Shown piece after piece: positions 8,011 to 17,760 of a DNA stretch of 64,000 bases (positions are counted from its first letter, which is position 1; each line of letters begins with the position of its first letter). Under the pieces are notes generated by a model. The model searched no databases, had not been told where the DNA came from, and worked only from the letters and a program-made list of their open reading frames with translations. Origin of the DNA: Bacillota bacterium. GTDB taxonomy: Bacteria > Bacillota > Clostridia > Christensenellales > Aristaeellaceae. Where the stretch lies: assembly GCA_023413135.1 (NCBI GenBank), contig JAEZQK010000094.1, positions 1 through 64,000 on the forward strand, given 5' to 3'. Made by a program: the position numbers and the translations under genes.

Positions 8011-8841
8011 TCATCCCTTGACGGCTCCCGACATGATCCCGCCGATGATCTGCTTTTGCATGAACAGGTAAACGATCATCACCGGGATCATGGACAGGAA
8101 AAATGTGGAGAACACCATGGGATATTCCACCGCATGCTCGCTTTGAAAATTGTATTGGTACAGCGGCAGCGTGCGGTACTCGATTTTGTTGAGCACCAGC
8201 ATGGGCATAAAAAAGTCGTTCCATATCCACAGCGTATTTTTAATCAGAACCGTCATGGTCATGGGCTTGAGCAGCGGATAAATGATCTGGAAAAAGATCT
8301 GGGAGGTGTTGGCTCCGTCGATGTAAGCGGACTCCTCCAGCTCTGTCGGTACGCTTGAAAGGTATCCCACAAACAGGAATACGCCTTCGCAAACGGAATA
8401 GCCAAGGTAGACCAGCACGACGCCGATGCGGTTGAGCAGGTCCATTTCGTTCATCAGCCGTACCAGGGGCATCATGCGCACCTGGAAGGGGATGAACAGC
8501 CCCGCCAGAAAAAAGAAGTACAAAAAACGGTAGGAGCGGGAATGCTTCATCTTCCGGGAGATGGGATAGGACATCATGGGCAGCATAAGCGCCATGACGG
8601 CCAGGCATACAACGGTGATGATGACCGAATTGGAAAACGCCGTGTAAAACTCGCCCTTGCTCAAGATTGCCTGAAGGTTGGACAGATCCAGCGCCTTGGG
8701 CAGCGCGAAGAAATGCGCCGCCAGCTCGCCCCGCGTTTTGAATACAGAAACCACCGTTAAATAAAAGGGAAGCGCGATCAATATTCCGCCAAGGCTCAGT
8801 ATGGCATAAATGAAGAAGGTGGTGGATTTGCGCATCTTCAT
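8011..8841 (-). CDS. Carbohydrate ABC transporter permease, MalG type
   Basis: Inner-membrane permease of 276 residues with about six transmembrane segments, beginning TFFIYAILSLGGILIALPFY. The cytoplasmic coupling loop ELEESAYIDGANTSQIFFQI (near 165-185) is the EAA motif that docks on the ATPase. The C-terminus ends QKQIIGGIMSGAVKG, the usual MalG-type tail. It lies downstream of the MalF-type permease with a 58-base gap. No ATP-binding gene is in the cluster, so a shared MsmK-like ATPase encoded elsewhere is likely. Confidence 0.9.
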   Translation of the reverse strand: MKMRKSTTFFIYAILSLGGILIALPFYLTVVSVFKTRGELAAHFFALPKALDLSNLQAILSKGEFYTAFSNSVIITVVCLAVMALMLPMMSYPISRKMKHSRSYRFLYFFFLAGLFIPFQVRMMPLVRLMNEMDLLNRIGVVLVYLGYSVCEGVFLFVGYLSSVPTELEESAYIDGANTSQIFFQIIYPLLKPMTMTVLIKNTLWIWNDFFMPMLVLNKIEYRTLPLYQYNFQSEHAVEYPMVFSTFFLSMIPVMIVYLFMQKQIIGGIMSGAVKG

Positions 8842-8899
8842 ACCCTTATGATCCTCCTGCCGCTAGGTATTGGAAAGCAAAAGACGGTGCTCTCGTCCA

Positions 8900-9772
8900 T
8901 CAGTCATAAACCTGCTTTTTCCCGGATAGCTTGATCTGCGCCATGGAGAGCATGAAGATCAATACGGAAACAAGGATCGAAAGCGCAATGGAATAGCTGA
9001 ACTTCATTTCCTCAAAGCCAAGGCGGTATATCATGAGCGTGATGCTTTCAGTGGAGCCGGCCGGCCCCCCGCCCGTCAGCGCCATGATATAGTCGTAGAT
9101 CATCAACCCTTCCTTCAGGGTCAATACGACAATGATGCTGATGATGGGCATCAGGAACGGGACCGTTATATGTCTAAATTCCTGCCAGCCGGACGCGCCG
9201 TCCAGCCGGGAGGCTTCGGTGATTTCGTGGGGAATGGTTTGCAATCCCGCCAGCACCAGGATGGTGGGCATGGATACGCTTTTCCAGACGTTGGCGATCA
9301 GTATGCCGTAAATGGCTGTCTCCCGGGAGGATAGGATATTCTTTTTCAGCAGGGGGCTGTTGAGCAGCGCCGCGATGGCGGACATGCCCCTGGAATAAAA
9401 CTGGTTGAAGATCAGGCCGATGGTAATCATGCTGATAACGGCCGGGAAGAAATAGACAGCCCGGAAGAAGGTGCGCAGGCGGATGGGCGCGTTCAGCAGC
9501 AGCCCAAGCATCACCGACAGCACGAGCACGCAGGCGATCAGCAGTAACGTGTAGCGGATGCTGAACCAGGTGGCGTTCAGGAACCTTAAGTCGCCAAAGG
9601 CTTTCACATAATTATTAAGCCCCGTCCATGCATAGCTTTTGGCGATGCCGTTCCAGTTGGTCCCGCTGTAATACAGGCCCGAGGCCACCGGGATCACCGT
9701 TTGAAAGCAGTACAGGATCAGGCCGGGCAGCACAAACAGAAAGTACGTTATATTCAGGTCCTTGCTTTTCAT
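8900..9772 (-). CDS. Carbohydrate ABC transporter permease, MalF type
   Basis: Permease of 290 residues with about six membrane segments; the first is YFLFVLPGLILYCFQTVIPV. The EAA-loop is EITEASRLDGASGWQEFRHI. The ATG at 9772 is preferred to a GTG one codon upstream because GAGGTG lies seven bases before it. It partners the MalG-type permease and the binding protein upstream. A strong hairpin (9845-9884) separates it from the binding-protein gene, which should lower its expression relative to that gene. Confidence 0.9.
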   Translation of the reverse strand: MKSKDLNITYFLFVLPGLILYCFQTVIPVASGLYYSGTNWNGIAKSYAWTGLNNYVKAFGDLRFLNATWFSIRYTLLLIACVLVLSVMLGLLLNAPIRLRTFFRAVYFFPAVISMITIGLIFNQFYSRGMSAIAALLNSPLLKKNILSSRETAIYGILIANVWKSVSMPTILVLAGLQTIPHEITEASRLDGASGWQEFRHITVPFLMPIISIIVVLTLKEGLMIYDYIMALTGGGPAGSTESITLMIYRLGFEEMKFSYSIALSILVSVLIFMLSMAQIKLSGKKQVYD

Positions 9773-9844
9773 CACGCATCACCTCGAGGATATGTTCGGA
9801 CGGCCCCTGCGGAAATTTCGCCAAATGTACCGTAAGTAAATAAA

Positions 9845-9884
9845 CGGGAGACTGGGATGCCGAAGGGGGAATCCCAGTCTCCCG
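9845..9884 (-). terminator. Intercistronic terminator-like hairpin
   Basis: CGGGAGACTGGGAT (9845-9858) pairs perfectly over 14 bases with 9871-9884; on the minus strand it is followed by TTTATTTACTTA. It sits between the binding protein and permease genes and probably acts as a partial terminator or mRNA stabiliser. Confidence 0.75.
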
Positions 9885-9899
9885 CCTTATTAAGATAAT

Positions 9900-11120
9900 T
9901 TACTTGCTGTTGTAGTTGTTGGCGACCAGTTGGTCCAGTGTGGTCAGGAAGGCGTTTACGTCCTTGTCGATGAGCAGCAGCTGCACCTGGCTCCTGATCT
10001 CGGAGCGGAGGGAGCTGTCCCAGAAGCTGGAGGGGTTGAGGAGGAACTTTCCTTCCGCCACCATGGCGTTGATGTCGATCAGCTGTTCCACGTCATAGGG
10101 CGTGCCGTTTACCACGGTGGGGTTCTTGTCCGCGGCGGCGTACATGGCGGAGATGTCTTCCCTGATAAAGAACTCCAGGAAACGCATGCACTCGTCAAAG
10201 TGCTCCGTGGACGAGGAGATGGCCCAGGCGGTGTCGGGTGAGCCGACGATGTAGGTTTCCTCGGTAACGGCGGGGAAAGGCGCCACATGGAACTTGAGCT
10301 CGGGGTTCAGGGAGAGAAGGACGCTTACGGACCAGCTTCCGTCGATGATCATGGCTGTTTTCCCCTGGGCGAAATCAGACCTGGCCTGCTCGATGTCCAC
10401 GCCCAGCGAATCCTCCGGGCCGTAATCGCGCAGCTTGATCAGGAACTCGGCATACTTGACCATGCGCTCATCTGTGGCAAAGCTGGCATTTCCGGCGGCC
10501 ACTTCTTCACAGGTGGTCTTGATGTCGTGGTTGACGCTGCCGGCCAGGATGCGCTCGAATATCTGCTGCAGGTTGCCGACGTCCTTGTCGGCCAGGCTCA
10601 GGGGCTGGATGCCGGCGGCCTTCAGCTTTTCGCACACGGCGAACATCTCATCGGCGGTGGTAGGCACCTGAAGCCCCTGGGCCGCAAAGATGTCGGTGTT
10701 GTAGTAGAGGCCAAAGCCTGTGAAGGATACGGGCTGGCAATAGATTTTGCCGTCGATCTGACACATTCCGATCATGTTCGGCGAAATCTTGTCAAAGAAA
10801 CCGGCCCCGGTCAGATCGTAAAAAACGCCTTCCTTCTGCATGATCTGAAACTGCAGCGAGGTGGGAAGAAGGTTCACCATATCGGGCACGTCGTTGGTGG
10901 CCACCCTGGTGACGATGACCTTTTGGGCGTCGGCAACGTTGGTGACGTTCAGCTTGATGTCCGGGTTCTCTTCCATAAACTTGGCGAAGATTTCCGCAAA
11001 CACTTCCACGTTTTCGGGCTTCTGCGGGAACATTTCCAGCGTCACGGTCTCCGCGCCGGCGCAGGCGAAAGAAGACAGGATGAGGAACAGGGTAAGGGTG
11101 GCTGCCAGGATCCTTTTCAT
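9900..11120 (-). CDS. Extracellular solute-binding protein, family 1
   Basis: A 406-residue sugar-binding protein of an ABC importer. The start MKRILAATLTLFLILSSFAC follows AAAGGGGG; a start seven codons earlier lacks this spacing. Residues 1-22 are a signal peptide with a lipobox-like SSFAC, so it is probably a lipoprotein anchored outside the membrane. The body has the SBP_bac_1 pattern (FAEIFAKFMEENPDIKLNV near the start, FAQGKTAMIIDGSWS in the middle, WAISSSTEHFDECMRFLEFF later). It heads the minus-strand transporter cluster and faces, divergently, a histidine kinase that may sense the same ligand. Confidence 0.9.
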   Translation of the reverse strand: MKRILAATLTLFLILSSFACAGAETVTLEMFPQKPENVEVFAEIFAKFMEENPDIKLNVTNVADAQKVIVTRVATNDVPDMVNLLPTSLQFQIMQKEGVFYDLTGAGFFDKISPNMIGMCQIDGKIYCQPVSFTGFGLYYNTDIFAAQGLQVPTTADEMFAVCEKLKAAGIQPLSLADKDVGNLQQIFERILAGSVNHDIKTTCEEVAAGNASFATDERMVKYAEFLIKLRDYGPEDSLGVDIEQARSDFAQGKTAMIIDGSWSVSVLLSLNPELKFHVAPFPAVTEETYIVGSPDTAWAISSSTEHFDECMRFLEFFIREDISAMYAAADKNPTVVNGTPYDVEQLIDINAMVAEGKFLLNPSSFWDSSLRSEIRSQVQLLLIDKDVNAFLTTLDQLVANNYNSK

Positions 11121-11329
11121 GTAGTTACCCCCTTTATGCAATTGCGGTTGCGCTGCCTATTACTATAGCAGGATATCCCTGGGTTTACAGGCCATTTCTT
11201 CATGATAATAGCCATTTCTTATCATAATTTTCACAAATTCGCCCTCCTTTTGGCGATCAATGCTATAATGGCATGCATAAGCGCCCTGGGCGGCTTGTAC
11301 ACGATATCAAAGAAAGGGGAGGGATCAGG

Positions 11330-13138
11330 TTGGGTTTCCTCCCTGCCTTTAAAAAGCTTCTTCGTCGCGGGAAGCATCCTACGTCCATACGCTTTAAGCT
11401 GGTTGCGATCATTGTTGTCCAGACCGTTTTTCTTTTGAGCCTGTACAGCTACGTGCTGGCAACCGAAAACCGAAGGGTGATCCAGTATTATGAAAATGCC
11501 AACATGCACGCCAGCGCCGCGCTGTATTCCTCCATTGTAAACCAGTTCAAAACATTGTCCTTTGTCTCCACCTTTCCGGTGCTAAGGGAGAGCGTCAGCG
11601 GCACAAAGCTGTACGACATGCTCTCCGAGGGCGTCGACACAACCACCAACCACGCCTTTCAAAGCGCGTTCCGGGAGCAGGCCAAGCAGCTCATCGACCT
11701 GCACGCCTTCATCGACTGTGTGATGATCTACACGTTAAGCGGCAGAGGGAATTACCTGGAGCGGGCCAAGGCGTATGACGCGGTCTGCCAAATGGCGGAT
11801 ACAAACGTGCCCTGGTTTCAAAGGGCGCTTAAAGCGTCCGGCGGCCCCGTACCCGTAAATGCCGGCCAATTTTCCGGCACGGGCCTTATTCACAAGGACA
11901 ACACCCTGGCCTGCGTCGCCCGTTCCATCATCAATACGGAAAAAATGCGCAGCATCGGCGTGGTGGTCGTGGGCATCGACAACCAGGCTATCCAACTGGA
12001 ATTCAACAAGGTGCGGCTGTTTGCCGGCCAGGAATACGGCATCTTTCTTAAGGGCGAGCTGGTAGCCGGCACGCTGGTAAGCGATGATCAGGCCATTGCT
12101 CTCATCGGGCAAAGGCAGGGGAGCGACAACCGCACGGCGTATGCCAAGTCGGGGAACAGGGAGTACATGTACAGCATTTATCAATACGACGCCAACTACG
12201 CGGCGGTGGTGCGCACGGACATGCGCGACGTGGGCAATGTTACAAGGCCGTCGCCCCTTTTATACGTGTCGCTTATCTGCATTCTGTTTGTCACGCTGTA
12301 CATCATCTATGCCATCACCAGCGGCATATTAAAGCCCATCCAGTCCCTGATGGCGGCGTGCCAGAAGCTGGAGAACCAGGATTTCTCCGGGCGCGTCAGC
12401 GGCACGGCCTCCCCCGAGATCGCAAAGCTCTTCCACGCCTTCAACCGTATGGGGCAGCGGGTTCAAAGGCTGATTCAGGAGGTGTACCTTAGGGATCTGT
12501 CGCAAAAAAAGCTGGAGCTGCAGATGCTAAGGGCGCAGATCAGCCCCCATTACCTGTACAACACTCTGGAGAGCATGCGCATGATCGCCTATGTGAACGG
12601 AGACGCCAAGGTGGCGGAAATGTCCGAGCTCCTGGCACACAACCTGCAGTATGGCCTGCGCAACACCAACGACGAGGTGACCGTCCGCCAGGAGGTGGAC
12701 AGCGTCGCGGAGTACATCCGCCTCATATCATACCACTACGGCGACACGGTGCGCACCCACATCGAGGTGGCCGAGGAGATATTAAGTTGCCTGACCATCA
12801 AGCTCATCCTGCAGCCGCTGGTGGAAAACGCCATCGCCCACGGGCTGTCCGGCCCCCGCGAGCGGATTGAGGTGGAGATCATTGGCTTTAAGCAGGAGGA
12901 TGTGCTGTGCTTTGTGGTGGCCGACGACGGGAACGGTATGACCGAAAAGGCCCTGGAGGATCTGAACGGATCGCTCGATTCTAAGGAGGAAACGCCCTGC
13001 ATAGGGCTTAAGAACCTTCACCGGCGTCTGAAGCTGTATTACGGGGATGATTACGGCATCGAGATCAAGAGCATCCACCGCCAGGGCACAACGGTGAAAA
13101 TCTCCCTGCCGATCCACCTAGCCGCGGAGGAGCGGTGA
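11330..13138 (+). CDS. YesM-like sensor histidine kinase
   Basis: Membrane histidine kinase of about 602 residues from a TTG start placed eight bases after AAAGGGGAGGG; an ATG 57 bases upstream has no such site. Membrane segments lie near residues 23-43 and 310-330, with an extracellular Cache-like sensor between. A HAMP segment follows (LKPIQSLMAACQKLENQDFS). The His_kinase motif QISPHYLYNTLESMRMIAY carries the phosphorylated His at about 407, and ILQPLVENAIAHGLS with VVADDGNGM forms the ATP site. It is followed 22 bases later by its AraC-type regulator and is divergent from the binding-protein gene, which is the usual arrangement for control of sugar import. Confidence 0.9.
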   Translation: MGFLPAFKKLLRRGKHPTSIRFKLVAIIVVQTVFLLSLYSYVLATENRRVIQYYENANMHASAALYSSIVNQFKTLSFVSTFPVLRESVSGTKLYDMLSEGVDTTTNHAFQSAFREQAKQLIDLHAFIDCVMIYTLSGRGNYLERAKAYDAVCQMADTNVPWFQRALKASGGPVPVNAGQFSGTGLIHKDNTLACVARSIINTEKMRSIGVVVVGIDNQAIQLEFNKVRLFAGQEYGIFLKGELVAGTLVSDDQAIALIGQRQGSDNRTAYAKSGNREYMYSIYQYDANYAAVVRTDMRDVGNVTRPSPLLYVSLICILFVTLYIIYAITSGILKPIQSLMAACQKLENQDFSGRVSGTASPEIAKLFHAFNRMGQRVQRLIQEVYLRDLSQKKLELQMLRAQISPHYLYNTLESMRMIAYVNGDAKVAEMSELLAHNLQYGLRNTNDEVTVRQEVDSVAEYIRLISYHYGDTVRTHIEVAEEILSCLTIKLILQPLVENAIAHGLSGPRERIEVEIIGFKQEDVLCFVVADDGNGMTEKALEDLNGSLDSKEETPCIGLKNLHRRLKLYYGDDYGIEIKSIHRQGTTVKISLPIHLAAEER

Positions 13139-13160
13139 TCTTTGGAAAGAGGGGAAAGGA

Positions 13161-14306
13161 TTGCAGACCATTTTGCTTGCGGATGACAACCAAAGCATCC
13201 GGGCCGGGCTTCGCAAGATTCTGGCAGAGCACGTAACGTTTGCGCACCGGGTGCTGGAGGCGGAGAACGGGCAAAAAGCGATGGAGCTTATGCGCCGGGA
13301 GCCGGTGGATATCCTGGTGGCGGACATCAAGATGCCCCTGATGGACGGCATCCAGCTTCTGGCGCAGCTCAAGCAGGAATGCCGCCCGTGCGAAGTGATC
13401 ATGCTCAGCGGATACGACGACTACTCCCTGATCAGAAGCGCCCTGAAGCTCAATGCCTTTGACTACCTGCTCAAGCCCGTGAATATTCCCATATTCGTGC
13501 AGGTGGTGAACCACGCCAGGCAAAAGCTGTCGGAACGGAAAAATATACCGCCCGCTACGCCCGGGGAACCGGGCGGGCAGGCGGCTGCAGCCGAGCAGGC
13601 TTTGATCAGCATAGAATTTTTCGACGATGTGCGGACGGATTTGGACCCGTCCCGGGCGGAAAAATATCTCGACGAGGCTATGGCCCACACAATCGCCCTG
13701 AAGCCCGGCAAGGCGGCGGACTGTTTTGAGCGGTTTTTTGGCTGCCTCGGCCCCGAAACCCAAACGCCGGAAGCCGTCCGGAGCAAATTGACCCAGTGGG
13801 TGTATGACCTGATGAAAAAAAGCAACGGCTTCATAGAGATCATCGGCACAAGCAAGCTGACGGCGGACGACGTGATGAACTGCATCAAAAGCCTGCCGAC
13901 CCTGAGCCAATTACGGGTCCGCTTTCCGGAGATCATTCTTTCCTACATCAACCGGCTGAGCGCAAAGCCGGAGCACACGGAAAAGGTGCTCATACGGCGG
14001 GCCAAGGGCTTCATTGAAGAAAACTACTCCAGGGACATTTCCCTGGAAAGCATATCAAAAAGCCTGCACCTGCACCCCAATTATTTCAGCACCGTCTTCA
14101 AGGCGGAAACGGGCAAGTCGTTTCGGGAATACCGGCTGAACTACCTTGTGGAAAAGGCGAAGGAGCTGCTGGCCCAAGAGGATATGAGCATTGCGGAAAT
14201 TGCCGAGCACCTGGGCTATCAGGAGACCTCCCACTTCATCCGGGCATTCAAGAACAACACCGGCAGCACCCCTTCCCAGTACCGCAGGACGGCGCAGGCC
14301 GAATGA
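13161..14306 (+). CDS. YesN-like response regulator with AraC-type DNA-binding domain
   Basis: Response regulator of 381 residues. The receiver (1-125) has the acidic pair LADDNQ, phosphoacceptor Asp about 55 in ILVADIKMPLMDG, and the Lys in YLLKPVN. A central linker follows. The C-terminal hundred residues form two AraC helix-turn-helix units: ISLESISKSLHLHPNYFSTV and MSIAEIAEHLGYQETSHFIR, ending NNTGSTPSQYRR. The start is TTG, with GAGGGG six bases before it. It pairs with the preceding kinase and likely activates the divergent transporter cluster. Confidence 0.9.
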   Translation: MQTILLADDNQSIRAGLRKILAEHVTFAHRVLEAENGQKAMELMRREPVDILVADIKMPLMDGIQLLAQLKQECRPCEVIMLSGYDDYSLIRSALKLNAFDYLLKPVNIPIFVQVVNHARQKLSERKNIPPATPGEPGGQAAAAEQALISIEFFDDVRTDLDPSRAEKYLDEAMAHTIALKPGKAADCFERFFGCLGPETQTPEAVRSKLTQWVYDLMKKSNGFIEIIGTSKLTADDVMNCIKSLPTLSQLRVRFPEIILSYINRLSAKPEHTEKVLIRRAKGFIEENYSRDISLESISKSLHLHPNYFSTVFKAETGKSFREYRLNYLVEKAKELLAQEDMSIAEIAEHLGYQETSHFIRAFKNNTGSTPSQYRRTAQAE

Positions 14307-14344
14307 TGTTCCGTATCCTGATATGGGCACCAGCGATCTTTTGC

Positions 14345-15184
14345 TTACGGCTTGGCGGCCGAACCGTACAAAAACGCGTATAATGCCTCCATTTCCGCCG
14401 CGCTGTCTGAAACACGCAGGTTGGTTTCGCTGCCTGCCGGTTCTTCGGCCTTATGTACGGGAAATTGCTTTGCTTCCATCCCCGTCATGGATACGGACAG
14501 CGCGGAGATGGCGACCTCCATCATATCCATCATCGTCATATTCGTTTCCACATAAGCTATCAATTCCGTAACCAATTCTATCAGGGAATCGAATCCCATT
14601 TGCAGGCCTTTTTTCATACAGGCATCCAGCACCCGGCTTAGGTGTGAGCCGCCCGCCTCTTCCCCCGTATGGTCTTTCATATAAGCCAGCGCCTGTGCGC
14701 CGCCAAGCGTTTGCAGCCCGGCTTTTTGAAAGGCTTTTGTTTTGCTGTCCGCCAGCAAAATATTGATTTCGCCTTCCCGCACGTCGATGTCCACGCCACT
14801 GAGCGCATCGATGATCTTCTCCATGCCGCTTAAATCCACGCAAACAAAGCGGGTTATTTTTAGCCCGAACAGATCACCGACCGATTTCAGCGCAAGCGCG
14901 GGGCCCCCAAGCGCTATGGTTTCGCCAAGCCTTATATCGCTGCCGTCCGGTCCTGTCACCTGGGTATTCCGGTCAACAGACGCCAATTTAGCCAAACCTG
15001 TATCAAGGTCCAAAGCGGCGATGACGATGGCGGCGGCGATGCGCTTGTCTCCCTCCGCCTTGTCTGTTCCCAGCAATAAGATCGTGATGCTGCGGGAAGG
15101 CGCCTCCCGCAAGGTACCTTCGCAAAGGCCTGTCCAGGGGAGCATTACAAGAACCAGAATGAGCGCCAGGGCACACCGTTTCAT
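14345..15184 (-). CDS. LytR-CpsA-Psr (LCP) family-like secreted protein
   Basis: About 279 residues, starting MKRCALALILVLVMLPWTGL after GGGAGGA; an ATG two codons earlier is too close to that site. The signal peptide is followed by ITILLLGTDKAEGDKRIAAA, VIAALDLDTGLAKLASVDRN and LQTLGGAQALAYMKDHT, which follow the order of LCP domains that move glycopolymers onto peptidoglycan. The usual SIPRDT and double-Arg (RTxRQ) positions are altered here (SVDRNT, SHLSRV), so catalytic activity is uncertain. It may be cleaved and free rather than membrane-tethered. It is divergent from the CapF-like gene. Confidence 0.7.
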   Translation of the reverse strand: MKRCALALILVLVMLPWTGLCEGTLREAPSRSITILLLGTDKAEGDKRIAAAIVIAALDLDTGLAKLASVDRNTQVTGPDGSDIRLGETIALGGPALALKSVGDLFGLKITRFVCVDLSGMEKIIDALSGVDIDVREGEINILLADSKTKAFQKAGLQTLGGAQALAYMKDHTGEEAGGSHLSRVLDACMKKGLQMGFDSLIELVTELIAYVETNMTMMDMMEVAISALSVSMTGMEAKQFPVHKAEEPAGSETNLRVSDSAAEMEALYAFLYGSAAKP

Positions 15185-15365
15185 CGTCATTCCTCCCAAC
15201 ATGCACAACTATGATGCTTTCCGCATTCACTATATCCCAGCAGGATGAAAACTGCAAGCGTCCAGGCCGCCGTATCAAGTGAAACGATGCAAAAACCGGC
15301 TATATACGGTAACCGGCATCCAATCTGCAGCCCGGGCCGCCATCCTGCCTGTATGGAGGGATCGC

Positions 15366-16475
15366 ATGAAAGCGCTGATCACCGGGGCAAAAGGCTTCCT
15401 TGGAAAGAATCTCGTCCTTACGCTTAAGCAAATGGAGAATACGGAATTATATCTTTACGATGTGGATACGGACCCCGGATTGCTGAAATCGTACGCCGCA
15501 AAATGTGATTTTGTGTTCCATCTGGCCGGGGTGAACCGGCCGCAGAAGATGGAGGAATTTCAGGAGGGGAACCGCGGCTTTACCTTAAAACTGTTGGAGG
15601 CTCTTGAGTTCAATCAAAACAAAGCGCCGGTTCTTTTTTCCTCCTCCATCCAGGCTGCCATGGACAACCCTTACGGGCAAAGCAAAAAAGCTGCGGAGGA
15701 TCTTCTGTTCGCCTATGGCCGCGAACAGAACGTGCCTGTCTATGTGTACCGTCTGCCCAATCTCTTTGGGAAATGGTGCCGCCCCAACTACAACAGCGTG
15801 GTGGCCACGTTCTGCCACAATATTGCCCGCGGCCTGCCTATTTCGGTAAGCAATCCCGATGCCCTCCTGCAGCTATCGTTCGTGGATGATGTGGTGGCCG
15901 AATTCATCCGGGCCATGCAGGGGAAGGCCTATCAAAACGGCCCGTACTGTCACGTAATACCCGTATACGAAGCGACTGTGGGAAGAATCGCGGAGTGGAT
16001 CAAATCCTTCCGGAGCAGCCGCGAAGACCGTTCCATTCCCGATATGGGCGATCCGCTTGTAAAGGCGTTGTACGCTACCTATCTTTCTTACCTGCCGGAG
16101 GATCAGCTTAGTTCCCCCTTGAAGATGCATGCGGACCACCGGGGTTCCTTTACGGAGCTGTTCCGCACGGCGGACCGGGGGCAAATCTCGGTAAATGTCA
16201 TCAAGCCCGGCATCATCAAGGGAAATCATTGGCACCATACAAAGAATGAAAAGTTCATTGCCGTATCCGGAAAAGGCGTGATACGCCTGCGCAGTCTGCA
16301 CGAAACGCAGGTGCTGGAATACTTCGTAAGCGGGGAAAAGCCGGAGGTGGTGGACATCCCGCCTGGATACTCCCACAATATCGAGAACCTAGGGAACGGG
16401 GATATGGTGGCGGTCATATGGGCCAACGAGAATTTTGACCCGCTTCAGCCGGACACTTTTTTTCTTGAGGTATAG
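15366..16475 (+). CDS. capF: CapF-like bifunctional UDP-sugar epimerase-reductase
   Basis: A 369-residue enzyme of the CapF type, which in capsule pathways takes part in making UDP-N-acetyl-L-fucosamine. The length equals that of known CapF. The N-terminal part (1-245) is a short-chain dehydrogenase: LITGAKGFLGKNLV for NADP, YGQSKKAAEDLL as the YxxxK pair. The C-terminal part (about 260-369) is a cupin: GNHWHHTKNEKFIAVSGKG gives the metal-binding histidines and DIPPGYSHNIEN the later one. GGAGG precedes the ATG. The other enzymes of this sugar pathway (CapE, CapG) are not in the window, so the gene is an orphan here. Confidence 0.85.
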   Translation: MKALITGAKGFLGKNLVLTLKQMENTELYLYDVDTDPGLLKSYAAKCDFVFHLAGVNRPQKMEEFQEGNRGFTLKLLEALEFNQNKAPVLFSSSIQAAMDNPYGQSKKAAEDLLFAYGREQNVPVYVYRLPNLFGKWCRPNYNSVVATFCHNIARGLPISVSNPDALLQLSFVDDVVAEFIRAMQGKAYQNGPYCHVIPVYEATVGRIAEWIKSFRSSREDRSIPDMGDPLVKALYATYLSYLPEDQLSSPLKMHADHRGSFTELFRTADRGQISVNVIKPGIIKGNHWHHTKNEKFIAVSGKGVIRLRSLHETQVLEYFVSGEKPEVVDIPPGYSHNIENLGNGDMVAVIWANENFDPLQPDTFFLEV

Positions 16476-16485
16476 CGCTTTGTCT

Positions 16486-17760
16486 TTACAGCCTTAGCAT
16501 CACGCTGGCGGTAAAGGTGTTTTCATTCCATTCGGGAACGTATTCCCCGTGATGGCGGCCGGCAATGGTGCGGATGCTTTTGATTCCCAATCCCCCGGAG
16601 GTGCCCTTGCGGCTTACGATATGGCCCTCCTCTTTCAGAATCGTCCCGTCGAATGTGTTTTGTACGGTTATCATAAGCTGGCTGCCCTGGGGCGCGCCTC
16701 TTAACGAAATTTTACGCTGGCCCTCCGGCGCTTTGCGGCAGGCCTCCAACGCGTTCTCCAGCAGGTTTCCAAGCAGCGTACACAATTCAAAGCTGTCCAT
16801 AGGCGGATTCTCCGGCAGCTCTACCATGGCGGAAAAGTCAATGCCTTCATCCCGGCATCGCTTTTGATAACCGCCCAGAAGGGCGTTCACCGCAGGGCTT
16901 GGGCAGTAGGATGGCCACACGCCTTCATCGCATTTGGTGCCGAAGGCCAGCAGGTACTCCCGCGCTTCTTGAAGCCGGCCCGTTTCCAGCAAAATCTGCG
17001 CCACGTGCAGGTGGTGCTTGCAGTCGTGCCGCAAAACCCGGGCCGTCTCCATCATATTCCTGATTTCTCCAGCCTGCTGCGATGTGGCCTCGATGATATG
17101 CCTGGCCAGATCCAGGTCAAATGATGCCTGGGCCTGCACGCGGGAAGTCATCATGGCCAGAAAGATCACAGCCGCGCTCCACATGACAAACACCACGATC
17201 AGCCCGGAAAAAAACGGCGTCCGGTTTGCCAAAGGATCAAAGGCCATGGGAAGGATCACACAGCCAAGGCATGGGCCGAAAACATAGGATACCCATACCC
17301 AGCCGGCCTCCCGGGCAAGCAGCTCGCCGGCAATCCTTCGCCCCCGGGCCTTCATCCAATACAGGTACAAGCCTCCCAAAACAAGCAGCATCCCCAGCCT
17401 TACAAACTCATAAGCTTCGCCGGGCGCATCAAAGAAAACCCCCGCAGCCAAAGAGGACAGCCAGCCGATTGCACATCCTAAAGCCAATTGAGAAAGGAAT
17501 ATAAACAGCTTCTCCGGCAATGAGCCGCAGAACAATCCGTATACAAGCAGAAAAAACAGCAGATAGGCATATGGGAATGCCAGGTAGGTATCCAAACTAA
17601 CCGGCACAAGCTGATCCAAAAAGAGCAGCAAGGCGATAAGCGGCACATACGCAAGAGCCGTCAGGGAAACAGGCCATTTTCTTTTTAATATAAGACCGGT
17701 GGCGGATAGGATCACAGATAGAATCACGATGCCGGATGTGCAGGAAAGCAAATCGATCAT
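16486..17760 (-). CDS. AgrC-like GHKL sensor histidine kinase
   Basis: About 424 residues from MIDLLSCTSG, preceded by GGGGGAG. The first half holds about six membrane segments. The kinase part has VLRHDCKHHLHVAQILLETG with the phosphorylated His, LLGNLLENALEACRKA (N box) and KGTSGGLGIKSI (G box), as in GHKL kinases of the AgrC/CitA-like group. It is divergent from a LytTR response regulator 253 bases away, which is its likely partner. No AgrB or AgrD peptide gene is visible, so a peptide signal is not supported here. Confidence 0.85.
   Translation of the reverse strand: MIDLLSCTSGIVILSVILSATGLILKRKWPVSLTALAYVPLIALLLFLDQLVPVSLDTYLAFPYAYLLFFLLVYGLFCGSLPEKLFIFLSQLALGCAIGWLSSLAAGVFFDAPGEAYEFVRLGMLLVLGGLYLYWMKARGRRIAGELLAREAGWVWVSYVFGPCLGCVILPMAFDPLANRTPFFSGLIVVFVMWSAAVIFLAMMTSRVQAQASFDLDLARHIIEATSQQAGEIRNMMETARVLRHDCKHHLHVAQILLETGRLQEAREYLLAFGTKCDEGVWPSYCPSPAVNALLGGYQKRCRDEGIDFSAMVELPENPPMDSFELCTLLGNLLENALEACRKAPEGQRKISLRGAPQGSQLMITVQNTFDGTILKEEGHIVSRKGTSGGLGIKSIRTIAGRHHGEYVPEWNENTFTASVMLRL

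Noticed and set aside
10287..11168. Long plus-strand frame opposite the solute-binding protein gene
   Set aside because: It is a His/Gly/Val-rich antisense frame; the minus-strand protein has clear family motifs and signals.
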